Positions 34,229-43,475 of a stretch of 64,000 nucleotides of DNA are shown here, in pieces. The notes under the pieces are model-generated. The model made no database searches and was not told the origin of the DNA. It saw only the letters and a list, made by a program, of their open reading frames with translations. This DNA comes from Flavobacteriaceae bacterium UBA3339 (GTDB lineage: Bacteria > Bacteroidota > Bacteroidia > Flavobacteriales > Flavobacteriaceae): positions 1 through 64,000 of the forward strand of contig DERN01000014.1 in assembly GCA_002360925.1 (NCBI GenBank), given 5' to 3'. A program made the translations under genes and the position numbers. Numbering within the stretch: position 1 is the first letter of the stretch; each line of letters starts with the position of its first letter.

Positions 34229-36169
34229 ATGAGTGAAGAAGTAAAGAAAAATTCGTATTCGGCCGATAGTATTCAGGCATTAGAAGGAATGGAGCACGTA
34301 CGTATGCGTCCTTCAATGTATATTGGTGATGTGGGACCTCGCGGTTTACACCACTTAGTTTACGAAGTTGTTGATAACTCTATTGACGAAGCTTTAGCAG
34401 GGCATTGTGATACGATTCAGGTAATTATTAATCAAGATAATTCAATCACGGTTCAAGATAATGGACGTGGTATTCCGGTTGACATCCATAAGAAAGAAGG
34501 AGTGTCGGCTTTAGAAGTTGTAATGACTAAAATTGGAGCCGGAGGTAAATTCGATAAAGATTCTTATAAAGTTTCTGGAGGTTTGCACGGAGTAGGAGTT
34601 TCGTGTGTAAATGCGCTTTCTGATCATTTACATGCCGAAGTTCATCGCGATGGTAAAGTTTGGGAACAAGAATACGAGCGAGGTAAAGCAATTTATCCAG
34701 TTCGTAGTATTGGCGAAACAAATATTACAGGAACAAAAGTTACGTTTAGACCTGACGCAACAATTTTTACACAAACGTTAGAATATTCTTACGATATTTT
34801 GGCTGGTCGTTTACGTGAATTGTCTTTCTTGAATAAAGGATTGACGATTACATTGACTGACTTACGTGTGGTTGATGAAAACGGACAAGCAAAAACAGAA
34901 ATATTCCATTCTAAAGAAGGATTGAAAGAATACGTTCGCTTTTTAGATGGAAATCGTGTACCGATTATCAGCCATGTAATTAGCATGGAAAACGAAAAAG
35001 GAGAAGTTCCTGTTGAAGTTGCTTTAGTTTACAACGATAGTTATTCTGAAAATATATATTCGTACGTAAACAATATTAATACGCACGAAGGAGGAACGCA
35101 TTTACAAGGTTTCCGTATGGGATTAACGCGTACGTTGAAAAAATATGCCGATGCTTCTGGATTGTTAGATAAGTTGAAATTCGAAATTACCGGAGACGAT
35201 TTCCGTGAAGGTTTAACAGCTATTGTTTCTGTTAAAGTAATGGAACCTCAATTCGAAGGTCAGACAAAAACAAAATTAGGAAACCGTGAAGTAGTTTCGC
35301 CTGTATCGCAAGCTGTTGCCGATATGTTAGAAGCTTATTTGGAAGAAAACCCTGCCGATGCTAAAACAATAGTTCAAAAGGTAATTTTGGCTGCACAAGC
35401 ACGTCATGCTGCTAAAAAAGCACGTGAAATGGTTCAGCGTAAAACGGTAATGAGCGGTGGTGGACTTCCAGGAAAATTATCGGATTGTTCGGAACAAGAT
35501 CCTGAAAAATGTGAGATTTTCTTCGTCGAGGGAGACTCGGCGGGTGGAACCGCAAAACAAGGACGCGATCGTAATTTTCAGGCAATTCTTCCTTTACGAG
35601 GTAAGATTTTGAACGTTGAAAAAGCAATGGGACACAAAGTTTTCGAAAATGAAGAAATTCGTAATATTTTCACAGCTTTAGGTGTAACCATTGGAACAGA
35701 AGAAGATAGTAAGGCCCTAAATCTTTCAAAATTACGTTATCATAAAGTTGTAATCATGTGTGATGCCGATGTCGATGGAAGTCACATTGCAACTTTAATT
35801 TTAACATTCTTCTTCCGTTATATGCGCGATCTAATCGAAAAAGGATATGTTTATATTGCCACTCCGCCATTATACATGGTTAAAAAAGGAAATAAAAAAG
35901 AATATGCTTGGAACGATGATGAACGTCTTGCTTTAATGGAACAAATGGGACAAGGGGCAAATGTTCAACGTTATAAAGGTTTGGGAGAAATGAACGCAGA
36001 ACAGTTATGGGAAACGACAATGAACCCAGAGCACAGAACATTGCGTCAAATTACACTAGACAATATGGCAGAGGCAGACCGAGTTTTCTCAATGTTAATG
36101 GGGGATGAAGTTCCGCCACGTAGAGAGTTTATCGAGAAAAATGCTGTTTACGCAAAAATCGATGCTTAA
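34229..36169 (+). CDS. gyrB: DNA gyrase subunit B
   Basis: 646 residues, the usual Bacteroidota length. GHKL ATPase motifs: VYEVVDNSIDEALAG, VQDNGRGIPVDIH, GGLHGVGVSCVNALS. TOPRIM: FFVEGDSAGGTAKQGRDR and MCDADVDGSHI. C-terminal domain: QRYKGLGEMN. With GyrA it introduces negative supercoils. The insertions that mark ParE are absent. Monocistronic. Confidence 0.97.
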   Translation: MSEEVKKNSYSADSIQALEGMEHVRMRPSMYIGDVGPRGLHHLVYEVVDNSIDEALAGHCDTIQVIINQDNSITVQDNGRGIPVDIHKKEGVSALEVVMTKIGAGGKFDKDSYKVSGGLHGVGVSCVNALSDHLHAEVHRDGKVWEQEYERGKAIYPVRSIGETNITGTKVTFRPDATIFTQTLEYSYDILAGRLRELSFLNKGLTITLTDLRVVDENGQAKTEIFHSKEGLKEYVRFLDGNRVPIISHVISMENEKGEVPVEVALVYNDSYSENIYSYVNNINTHEGGTHLQGFRMGLTRTLKKYADASGLLDKLKFEITGDDFREGLTAIVSVKVMEPQFEGQTKTKLGNREVVSPVSQAVADMLEAYLEENPADAKTIVQKVILAAQARHAAKKAREMVQRKTVMSGGGLPGKLSDCSEQDPEKCEIFFVEGDSAGGTAKQGRDRNFQAILPLRGKILNVEKAMGHKVFENEEIRNIFTALGVTIGTEEDSKALNLSKLRYHKVVIMCDADVDGSHIATLILTFFFRYMRDLIEKGYVYIATPPLYMVKKGNKKEYAWNDDERLALMEQMGQGANVQRYKGLGEMNAEQLWETTMNPEHRTLRQITLDNMAEADRVFSMLMGDEVPPRREFIEKNAVYAKIDA

Positions 36170-36173
36170 AAAT

Positions 36174-36207
36174 AAAAAGGCGCTTAGAAAATTCTAAGCG
36201 CCTTTTT
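36174..36207. terminator. Bidirectional terminator, gyrB and clpS
   Basis: Perfect 16-bp arms (36174-36189 and 36192-36207) with a 2-nt loop, A-run and T-run between the convergent genes. Confidence 0.92.
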
Positions 36208-36211
36208 ATTT

Positions 36212-36487
36212 TTACTGTATCTCCGCGCTTAATCCGGCATCTAATAAAGAGGAACACATAGGAACCAAATCTTTCATTTCGCCGGTTTTTACTTCGCATT
36301 TTCCTTTGTAATGTACAATAAAGGCACATTGTTCTGCCTGCAAAGGTTCGTGGTCGCAAACTTTTACAAGCGTTTCAATAACATGATCAAAAGTGTTTAC
36401 ATCGTCATTAAAAAGAACAATTACATTTTGGTTTCCCAAAAGTTCTTCGATCTTTACTTCTTCTAAAACTTTTTCTTTTGTACTCAT
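36212..36487 (-). CDS. clpS: ATP-dependent Clp protease adaptor ClpS
   Basis: 91 residues from the ATG at 36487; the open frame continues 10 codons upstream inside prmA. Core NVIVLFNDDVNTFDHVIETL carries the N-degron pocket residues, followed by QCAFIVHYKGKCEVKTG. It delivers N-end-rule substrates to a Clp ATPase; clpC is at the end of this window. Its start overlaps the prmA stop by one base (TAATG), so it is translationally coupled. Confidence 0.94.
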   Translation of the reverse strand: MSTKEKVLEEVKIEELLGNQNVIVLFNDDVNTFDHVIETLVKVCDHEPLQAEQCAFIVHYKGKCEVKTGEMKDLVPMCSSLLDAGLSAEIQ

Positions 36488-37329
36488 TATTTTTTTATAA
36501 ATTTTAATGAAACCCAATTGTTTCGTTCTAATCGAGATTCTAAAAATAAACCATTTTTATTTGCTTCTTGTTCAATCGCTTCAATATCTTCGGTATAAAA
36601 ACCGCTAAACAAGATAGTTCCATTTGTTTTTAATGTTTTGGAATACGCTTCCATATCGTTCAACAAAATATTTCGATTAATATTTGCGATAACCAAATCG
36701 TAGTTATTTTGCTTATCTGCTAATAAAGAAGCATCGCCTTCGTAAACCGAAATATTCTCAATATTATTACGTTCTGCGTTTTCGATCGAATTTAAATAGC
36801 ACCAATTATCAATATCAATTGCATCTGCATGTTTTGCTCCTTTCATTAAAGCTAAAATTGCTAAAATTGCAGTTCCGCAACCCATATCTAAAACTTGCAT
36901 TTCGTTTACATCCAAATTCAACAAATGTTTCATCATCATAAAAGTTGTTTCATGATGACCAGTTCCGAAACTCATTTTAGGTTCAATTACAATTTCGTAT
37001 TTCACATTTTTAGGTTCGTGAAAAGGCGCGCGCACATAACAAATTCCATCAACATCAATCGGATCGAAATTCTTTTCCCATTCCTCGTTCCAATTAACCT
37101 GTTCAATATCTTCTGTTTTATAACTGATTTTAAATTCCGGATTGTTTAAAATATAAATATCTTCCAAAATATTCGGAGTATTTAAATGTTCCTGAATATA
37201 AGCCGATAAACCTGTTTCGGTTTCCACAAAACTATCAAAATCAAGTTCGCCTAATTCGGCTAATAATATCTCTGTTGCTGGCTCTTTTGGCTCTATTTTA
37301 AAGTGATACGCAATGTATTTAGATTCCAT
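36487..37329 (-). CDS. prmA: Ribosomal protein L11 methyltransferase
   Basis: 280 residues. N-terminal substrate-binding domain (1-100), then a class I SAM fold with MSFGTGHHETTFMMM, VLDMGCGTAILAIL and the catalytic region VIANINRNIL (N-I-N-R form of NPPY). It methylates ribosomal protein L11. clpS follows with a 1-nt overlap, a conserved Bacteroidota pair. Confidence 0.93.
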   Translation of the reverse strand: MESKYIAYHFKIEPKEPATEILLAELGELDFDSFVETETGLSAYIQEHLNTPNILEDIYILNNPEFKISYKTEDIEQVNWNEEWEKNFDPIDVDGICYVRAPFHEPKNVKYEIVIEPKMSFGTGHHETTFMMMKHLLNLDVNEMQVLDMGCGTAILAILALMKGAKHADAIDIDNWCYLNSIENAERNNIENISVYEGDASLLADKQNNYDLVIANINRNILLNDMEAYSKTLKTNGTILFSGFYTEDIEAIEQEANKNGLFLESRLERNNWVSLKFIKK

Positions 37330-37374
37330 TTACAATTACTTAACGATTATTTAATATTGTAATTCTTTACGCTA

Positions 37375-37394
37375 CAAAATTACTCATACTTTTG
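37375..37394. promoter_or_regulatory. Back-to-back divergent promoters, prmA-clpS and porin
   Basis: CAAAATTA (minus -7 TAATTTTG, 37375-37382) and TACTTTTG (plus -7, 37387-37394) are 4 bp apart. Both match TAnnTTTG exactly. Confidence 0.65.
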
Positions 37395-37415
37395 CACAAA
37401 TCTTTAAATTTACAC

Positions 37416-38639
37416 ATGAAAAAGGTTATTTTTTTGTTAAGCTTATTAGTCGGAAACGCTGTTTTCGCGCAAATTGATCATGAAAAAGAAAAGCAGGAAT
37501 TTAAATTGACCGCTTTACCTTATTACAATTACGGAAAAGGTTTGGGAATGACTTCTGCCGACAGTTTATTTCAATTGAATATTCGTTTTAGAATGCAAAA
37601 TCGCGTTACGTACTACGATTATGAAGATAAAGAATCGAATTATGACGCGCAGATTCGTCGTTTGCGTTTGCGTTTTGATGGATATGTTGGAAATCCAAAA
37701 TTTCAGTACGTAATACAATTGTCGTTTGCTCCAGGAGATGTAGGCGAAATTGAAGAGGGAAAAAACTTAAATATTATTCGTGATGCGGCTGTAAGTTACG
37801 TTCCGAACAAAAATTGGAGTTTCTTATTTGGTCAAACAAAATTACCAGGAAACCGCCAACGTGTGAATTCTTCGGGATCGTTACAATTAACTGATCGTTC
37901 TATAAACAATGCGCAATTTAATATTGATCGCGATTTTGGAATTCAGGCAAATCATTATCAGCAATCAAAAGATAAATTCTCTTATAATATTAAAACAGCC
38001 ATTTCTTCTGGAAACGGACGAAATTGGAGTGGAAAAGATGAAAACGTTGCCTTAACAGGAAAATTGGAGTTATTGCCTTTTGGAACATTTAAAAAAGGAG
38101 GTGAATATTTTGAAGGAGATATTCAATACGAAGAAAAAATTAAATTAATGGTTTCTGGAGTTTGGCATAAAAACTTCGATGCAAATTTAGCTCGCGGACA
38201 ACAAGGAGACGAATTGTATGAAAACAGAAATCTACAATCGGTTTTCTTCGATGCAATTGCAAAATATAAAGGTTGGGCGGGAATGATTTCGTATATGAAC
38301 CGATCGACAGATAATCCTTTAACAACTTCTTTAAATTCTGAAGGTCTTCCGCAAACGCGTTATGTTTTTGCCGGAGAAGGAATGGATTATCAATTAAGTT
38401 ATACATTTCCTGCTTCACATTATGAAATCATCGGACGATTTTCGACTCAAAATGTAAATAAAGCCATTCATAACTTAAATGTTCCGAACCAAAAACAATA
38501 TAGTTTTGGAGTTACCAAATATATTTGGGAACATGCTTTTAAAGTTCAGGCAGAAGTTAGTTATGATCAGTTAGAATTTTATACCGGACAACAAAAAAAT
38601 AACTGGTATGCTCGTTTCCAAATCGAAATAGGAATTTAA
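37416..38639 (+). CDS. Phosphate-selective porin O/P-like outer-membrane protein
   Basis: 407 residues from ATG 37416, where a signal peptide begins (to VFAQ); the open frame starts eight codons earlier at TTG. Family hallmarks: FQLNIRFRMQNR, AQIRRLRLRFDGYVGNPKFQYVIQLSF, VPNKNWSFLFGQTKLPGNRQR, and a terminal strand WYARFQIEIGI. A beta-barrel of the OprP/OprO type for phosphate or other anions. Monocistronic. Phosphate control is not visible: I saw no clear Pho box. Confidence 0.9.
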   Translation: MKKVIFLLSLLVGNAVFAQIDHEKEKQEFKLTALPYYNYGKGLGMTSADSLFQLNIRFRMQNRVTYYDYEDKESNYDAQIRRLRLRFDGYVGNPKFQYVIQLSFAPGDVGEIEEGKNLNIIRDAAVSYVPNKNWSFLFGQTKLPGNRQRVNSSGSLQLTDRSINNAQFNIDRDFGIQANHYQQSKDKFSYNIKTAISSGNGRNWSGKDENVALTGKLELLPFGTFKKGGEYFEGDIQYEEKIKLMVSGVWHKNFDANLARGQQGDELYENRNLQSVFFDAIAKYKGWAGMISYMNRSTDNPLTTSLNSEGLPQTRYVFAGEGMDYQLSYTFPASHYEIIGRFSTQNVNKAIHNLNVPNQKQYSFGVTKYIWEHAFKVQAEVSYDQLEFYTGQQKNNWYARFQIEIGI

Positions 38640-38653
38640 TAAATCATATAATC

Positions 38654-38683
38654 AAAAAGCCAATACTAAAGTATTGGCTTTTT
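38654..38683 (+). terminator. Terminator after the porin gene
   Basis: Arms AAAAAGCCAATAC (38654-38666) and GTATTGGCTTTTT (38671-38683). Confidence 0.88.
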
Positions 38684-38718
38684 TGTTCTAAAAGTGATAT
38701 TTGTTGCTATAATAAATC

Positions 38719-38746
38719 AAAAAAGTCAGCTTAAACTGACTTTTTT
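38719..38746 (-). terminator. Terminator built partly from the symporter's last codons
   Basis: AAAAAAGTCAG (38719-38729) pairs with CTGACTTTTTT (38736-38746). On the minus strand the first arm is the KKSV codons of the sodium:solute symporter, and a T-run follows. Confidence 0.8.
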
Positions 38747-40416
38747 TTGTTTATGATAAATTGAAATAAAAATGCAAGTATAATGACTAATAAAGCACCT
38801 AACGGATTTAACCATAAAAAGCTTATAAAATCTAACGAGTAAACGTATAGTACAATAATTTGTGTAATTAAAGCCGACCAAAATGTAGCTTGTGCTTTAC
38901 AATATTTAAAGAAAAAGGCAATTAAGAAGATTCCTAAAACGGTTCCGTAGAATAAAGAACCGATAATGTTTACTAACTGAATCAGGTTTTCGAACAACGT
39001 AATTAAACAAGCTGTTAGAATACAGATGATTCCCCAAAATACAACTAAATATTTCGTTGCTTTTAGATAATGATCTTCAGATTTATTCGGTTTGTATGTT
39101 TTATAAATATCAATTGCCGAACTCGATGCAACTGCGTATAATCCTGAAGCCGAAGACGACATTGCAGCACTAAAAATAACAGCCAACAAGAAACCGATAA
39201 CTCCGTGCGGAAGATAATTTAGAATAAAGTAAATAAACACATAATCTTTATCATTTAATTCGGCTTTTTGATCTACTTTTCCGATAATTGTTTTCGCATC
39301 ATCACGCAATTTTGTTTCGTATTCGTTTAAAGAAACTAACTTTTCTTCCAACAATTCATTGTCATAGCCTTGGTTTAATTGTCCGGTGTAAATCTGAGTA
39401 ACTTCTTTCTTTTCGTCCAATAAATTCTTTAATTCCAATTCTAAATTTCGATATTCTTCTCTGTATTCCGAATTCAAAACTTTTTCGGTATTTACCGGAT
39501 TAAAATGCAAAGGTGCTTGATAAAAGTGAAAGAAAATAAAAACCATTACTCCAACCAGCAAAATAAAAAACTGCATAGGAACTTTTAAAATTCCGTTCAT
39601 TAACAAGCCCATTTGTGTTTCTTTAATACTTTTTCCGGAAAGATAACGACCAACTTGCGATTGATCGGTTCCGAAATAAGCCAACATAAGGAAAAACCCC
39701 GCTGTTAAGCCGTTCCAAACAGTATATCGTTCATTAAAATCGGTCGAAAAATTTAAAAGATTCATTTTGTCGTTTACTCTGGCAACATCAAAAACATTCA
39801 CAAAATTGACTTCTTGTGGCAAACGGAATAAAATAATGAAGAAGGTTAAAAACATTCCTGCCATAATGACAAATGCTTGTTGTTTTTGTGTGATATTCAA
39901 TGCTTTTGTTCCGCCAAAATAGGTGTAAAAAATAATGATAACTCCGATTGAAACAATGATGTAAGTTAAATCCCAATTTAAAATCGACGACAAAATAATT
40001 GCAGGCGCATAAATTGTAATTCCTGTTCCCACGCTTCTTTGAATCAAAAAGATAACCGAAGCTAAGGTTCTGGTTTTTAAATCGAATCGACTTTCTAAAA
40101 ATTCATAAGCTGTGTAAACTTTTAAACGATGAAAAACGGGAATAAAAACCATACAGATTACAACCATTGCCAAAGGCAAACCAAAATAAAATTGCACAAA
40201 TCCCATTCCGTCATGATACGCTTGCCCCGGAGTTGATAAAAACGTTATCGCACTGGCTTGCGTTGCCATAACCGATAAACCAACTGTAAACCAATTTGTT
40301 GATTGATTTGCCAGAATATATTCTTCTATATTTTTACTTCCTTTTGTTTTGTATGTTCCGTAAAGTACAATAAACAAAAGTGTTCCCAGTAATATAATCC
40401 AGTCTAATAATTCCAT
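38731..40416 (-). CDS. Sodium:solute symporter (SSS family)
   Basis: 561 residues, about 13 membrane helices. Signatures: LANQSTNWFTVGLSVMATQASAITFLSTPG, TAYEFLESRFDLKTRTLAS, LAYFGTDQSQVGRYL and FSAAMSSSASGLYAVASSSAID. A 75-residue soluble, coiled insert lies at about 320-395. It imports a small organic solute with Na+. The gene is the last of a long operon and follows a secreted deacetylase and a tiny membrane protein, so an amino sugar or its product is a plausible substrate; this is inference. Confidence 0.92.
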   Translation of the reverse strand: MELLDWIILLGTLLFIVLYGTYKTKGSKNIEEYILANQSTNWFTVGLSVMATQASAITFLSTPGQAYHDGMGFVQFYFGLPLAMVVICMVFIPVFHRLKVYTAYEFLESRFDLKTRTLASVIFLIQRSVGTGITIYAPAIILSSILNWDLTYIIVSIGVIIIFYTYFGGTKALNITQKQQAFVIMAGMFLTFFIILFRLPQEVNFVNVFDVARVNDKMNLLNFSTDFNERYTVWNGLTAGFFLMLAYFGTDQSQVGRYLSGKSIKETQMGLLMNGILKVPMQFFILLVGVMVFIFFHFYQAPLHFNPVNTEKVLNSEYREEYRNLELELKNLLDEKKEVTQIYTGQLNQGYDNELLEEKLVSLNEYETKLRDDAKTIIGKVDQKAELNDKDYVFIYFILNYLPHGVIGFLLAVIFSAAMSSSASGLYAVASSSAIDIYKTYKPNKSEDHYLKATKYLVVFWGIICILTACLITLFENLIQLVNIIGSLFYGTVLGIFLIAFFFKYCKAQATFWSALITQIIVLYVYSLDFISFLWLNPLGALLVIILAFLFQFIINKKKSV

Positions 40417-40417
40417 A

Positions 40418-40525
40418 TTATGCGAAAAAATGCATTAAAAAGTAAAATAAAAGCAAATAAAAAAAGTTAATCAACAACACAATGCTGTAGCTTTTTTTCC
40501 ATTTTATATGTTTAAAATCATTCAT
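40418..40525 (-). CDS. 35-residue single-span membrane protein beside the symporter
   Basis: Reads MNDFKHIKWKKSYSIVLLIN then FFYLLLFYFLMHFFA, one hydrophobic helix after a basic amphipathic start. It overlaps the end of the deacetylase gene by 8 nt (ATGAATGA) and its stop is 1 nt before the symporter ATG. This tight packing is strong evidence that it is translated. Similar small proteins accompany transporters (for example YhdT with PanF); here it probably stabilises or modulates the SSS symporter. Its length explains why annotation usually misses it. Confidence 0.75.
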   Translation of the reverse strand: MNDFKHIKWKKSYSIVLLINFFYLLLFYFLMHFFA

Positions 40526-42965
40526 TTTTTAATTCAATTAAATTGATAAAAAGTTCTAAAGCACCTGTATTTCCGACAGGTAATTGCCTAAAAAAGCTTA
40601 AACCGGTATAAATGTAATATCCTTTTCCATGCGAAGCTACAACTAAAGCTCCGTTTGTATTTTCTTCATCAAAATCGTGCGAAGATAAAATAGGCATAAA
40701 TTCGTCCGAAAATTCATCGGCATAATACAAACCTTGTTCCTGAACCCAGCCTTTAAAATTTTCTTGCGTTATTTTAAAAGGATTATTTAAAACTTTATGA
40801 TTTGGGTTTATAAATTGAACCACCGCATTTTCATCTGTAACACGCGTTTTACCAATTTTAAGTGGATAAGGCGCAATATTTTCGGTTTGTAAATTCGTAT
40901 TGGTTTGATACTGTACCATTACAACTCCGCCTTTTTTTACATAATCAAACAACAATTGATTTTTTACTGCCAAACTTTTTTCGGTATTAAAAGCTCGAAT
41001 TCCCAAAATAATCGTTTCGTATGAAGTTAAATCCGAACCTTTTAACGATTCTAAGTTAATAAAATCTACCTGATAACCAACATTTTTTAAGATTTGTGGA
41101 ATTTCGTCTCCGGCTCCCATAATGTAGCCGATTCTTTTCTTTTTTAAGATTGATTTGTTAAAGTTTACGATTTTGGTTTGTGCCGGCTTTAAATAAAATG
41201 TTTCCGGAATATGTTCGTACGAAATCCAGTTAACCTCGTTTGTAAAATCGTTGTTTGCTTCTTTAAAATGCGCCTCGTAAGTTCCTTCTTTTAAGATTTT
41301 TTCAATTTGAATTTCTTTGTTTTTTTCATTTGCATTTAAAGAAATCGCTGTTTTAAAAACTTCTTTTTTCGCTTGGTCGATTAAAGATAATTCTCCACTT
41401 ATTGCATTGTTCGAATAGTTGGTTAAAAGGATTTCAATAGACTGATTTTGATTCGAATTTACAATATAAGTCGGTTGTTTAAACTGTACCGAAACCTTTG
41501 GGAGTATGTGAAAAGGTTTGTAGATTTCGCCTTTTACCACATCTTTGTAATGATATTGGATTATAAGCGGATATGTTAAATAAACGTCATTTATCATCAA
41601 TCCTATTTCGTTTTTTTCTGAATGATCGAATTGTTTAATATAACCTTCGAAAGTTGAAAAGAATTTAAAATCGGATAATTCATTTTTAGTAAAATTCACA
41701 TCGAAAAAGTCGTAAAAAACTTCCTGTTCTGTCAGTTTTTTATTCAAAATCGTTTTCTGATTATTTAGCGAAATATCTTTAATTTCCATTGCAATATTCG
41801 AACGATTTGCAGCTTCTAATTTTACCGAGACTGCTTTTTCGGGAACTGTATACGGTTCATTTGTTGTAAGATCTAAAAATAAACCAGCGCAGTTCTTAAT
41901 CAATTCTTTTACTTCGTTTTGTTTGCGTTCTTTCCAAATTGATGAAGGTAATTTATCGATTTCGGAATAGATTTTTGTTAACAATTGAATAGATTTTGAA
42001 GGATTTTTAAAATCATATTCTTTTAAAAGTTGTTGTACCAAAGGCTCAATTTTCTTTGCGCCTTCAATTCGATTCCAACTTGTATCAATTCCTTCAAATA
42101 AATTCGATGATTTTAAAGAGGTTCCATCAACCAATTCTACATAATCTATTTCATCTCCGCGAGAAGACAAATCGCCAAAACCTTGCGATTGATGCTGACT
42201 TCGACTTAAAGAGGCAATTTCTTGATTGTTTTTACCTAATTGATTATAAAAAACACCAATATTTAATGGAATGTATTTTGATTTATCGGCTGCATCAAAA
42301 GCTTGTTTGCTTCCGAAAAAGAACCACGAAACATTAAAAAACAACCGATTAGGTTTCCACGTTTTTAATTTTTCATTTGTCAAAATTTTATAAGAAGCAT
42401 CTTGCGCCAAAGCAAAAGCTTGTTTCGATAATTGCGCAGAAGCCGTGTGATGACCATGCGTATTTCCTTCGGTTCTGTGATCGAAACGATTTACAATAAT
42501 ATCGGGCTGTTCTTTGCGAATCATGTAAACAACTTGCTGTAAAAGCAATTCTTTATTCCATTTTTCAAAAGCTTCTTTTGGATGTTTAGAAAAACCAAAA
42601 TCATCTGCAGTTGAAAAAAATTGTCGTCCGCCATCTATTTTTCGAGCATTCCATAGTTCATTCGTTCTAATTACGCCTAAATCTGTTCCTAATTCATTAC
42701 TAATTAAGTTTTGTCCGCCGTTTCCGCGTGTTAAAGACAAATAATTTGTGTAAGCTTTTTCGTGATGCGTTAAATAAGTAATTAAGCGCGTATTTTCGTC
42801 ATCGGGATGCGCTGCAATATACAAAGCACTTGCGAGAACATTCAATTGTTCCATTTTGAAATAAATTTCGGATGGAGTAGGAGTTCCGGGCTTTTGCGCA
42901 GTTATTGATTGAACACAGAATTGAAAAAACGTTAGAAAGAAAATATATAAAAGTTTATTTTTCAT
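40518..42965 (-). CDS. Large secreted PIG-L (LmbE-like) deacetylase
   Basis: 815 residues, signal peptide 1-23 (ending ITAQ). The N-terminal 260 residues are the PIG-L domain with the metal motif AAHPDDE and the later HGHHTAS (zinc His). The rest is beta-rich, then a Rossmann- or GATase-like domain at 620-815 (RIGYIMGAGDEIPQIL ... GGVVMVQYQTNTN). Family enzymes remove N-acetyl groups from sugars. Periplasmic location upstream of a symporter suggests it processes an acetylated amino sugar. Confidence 0.9.
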   Translation of the reverse strand: MKNKLLYIFFLTFFQFCVQSITAQKPGTPTPSEIYFKMEQLNVLASALYIAAHPDDENTRLITYLTHHEKAYTNYLSLTRGNGGQNLISNELGTDLGVIRTNELWNARKIDGGRQFFSTADDFGFSKHPKEAFEKWNKELLLQQVVYMIRKEQPDIIVNRFDHRTEGNTHGHHTASAQLSKQAFALAQDASYKILTNEKLKTWKPNRLFFNVSWFFFGSKQAFDAADKSKYIPLNIGVFYNQLGKNNQEIASLSRSQHQSQGFGDLSSRGDEIDYVELVDGTSLKSSNLFEGIDTSWNRIEGAKKIEPLVQQLLKEYDFKNPSKSIQLLTKIYSEIDKLPSSIWKERKQNEVKELIKNCAGLFLDLTTNEPYTVPEKAVSVKLEAANRSNIAMEIKDISLNNQKTILNKKLTEQEVFYDFFDVNFTKNELSDFKFFSTFEGYIKQFDHSEKNEIGLMINDVYLTYPLIIQYHYKDVVKGEIYKPFHILPKVSVQFKQPTYIVNSNQNQSIEILLTNYSNNAISGELSLIDQAKKEVFKTAISLNANEKNKEIQIEKILKEGTYEAHFKEANNDFTNEVNWISYEHIPETFYLKPAQTKIVNFNKSILKKKRIGYIMGAGDEIPQILKNVGYQVDFINLESLKGSDLTSYETIILGIRAFNTEKSLAVKNQLLFDYVKKGGVVMVQYQTNTNLQTENIAPYPLKIGKTRVTDENAVVQFINPNHKVLNNPFKITQENFKGWVQEQGLYYADEFSDEFMPILSSHDFDEENTNGALVVASHGKGYYIYTGLSFFRQLPVGNTGALELFINLIELKNE

Positions 42966-42967
42966 TG

Positions 42968-43474
42968 TTATAAAACCACTACAGATTTTTGTAAAAACAA
43001 GTTGTTTGGATACGAAATTCGTTCGCCTTCGGCTGTAATTAAAATTGTATGAAAAGCTCTAATATCATCGATTTCGGCTTCAATCGGAAAATCTTTATCT
43101 TGAATTCTAATTCGATCTCCAATTTTAAATGGAAAAGCAAAAAACATGATAACTCCAGCTGTAAAATTACTTAAAACCGACCATTGCGCAAAAAATGCAA
43201 CACCAATAAAAGTAACTGCGCCACCAACAAAAGTTATCAATTTATCAGCATCAACACCCCACAAAATAATAAAGAAAATAATGAATAATATTAAGAGTAA
43301 AGAATTGAAATATTTAATAATTAACTTACTTCTATTATCAGTTTTGGTGGAATAAGCAGAAAATTTTAAAACCACTTTTTTAATTCCAAAACGAATCAAA
43401 TACATAAAAATAATCAGAATAAGAGTACCGATTATCTTTCCGTAATAATGAGATAAAACAAAATTTTCGAACAT
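42968..43474 (-). CDS. Small MscS-type mechanosensitive channel
   Basis: 168 residues, about half the length of E. coli MscS. Three membrane helices; the pore helix and start of the beta domain are seen in GGAVTFIGVAFFAQWSVLSNFTAGVIMFFAFPFKIGDRIRI. The C-terminal alpha/beta cage is missing; the protein ends soon after the beta domain (YPNNLFLQKSVVVL). It is 1 nt from maf and 2 nt from the deacetylase gene. Probably an osmotic safety valve. Confidence 0.88.
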   Translation of the reverse strand: MFENFVLSHYYGKIIGTLILIIFMYLIRFGIKKVVLKFSAYSTKTDNRSKLIIKYFNSLLLILFIIFFIILWGVDADKLITFVGGAVTFIGVAFFAQWSVLSNFTAGVIMFFAFPFKIGDRIRIQDKDFPIEAEIDDIRAFHTILITAEGERISYPNNLFLQKSVVVL

Positions 43475-43475
43475 A

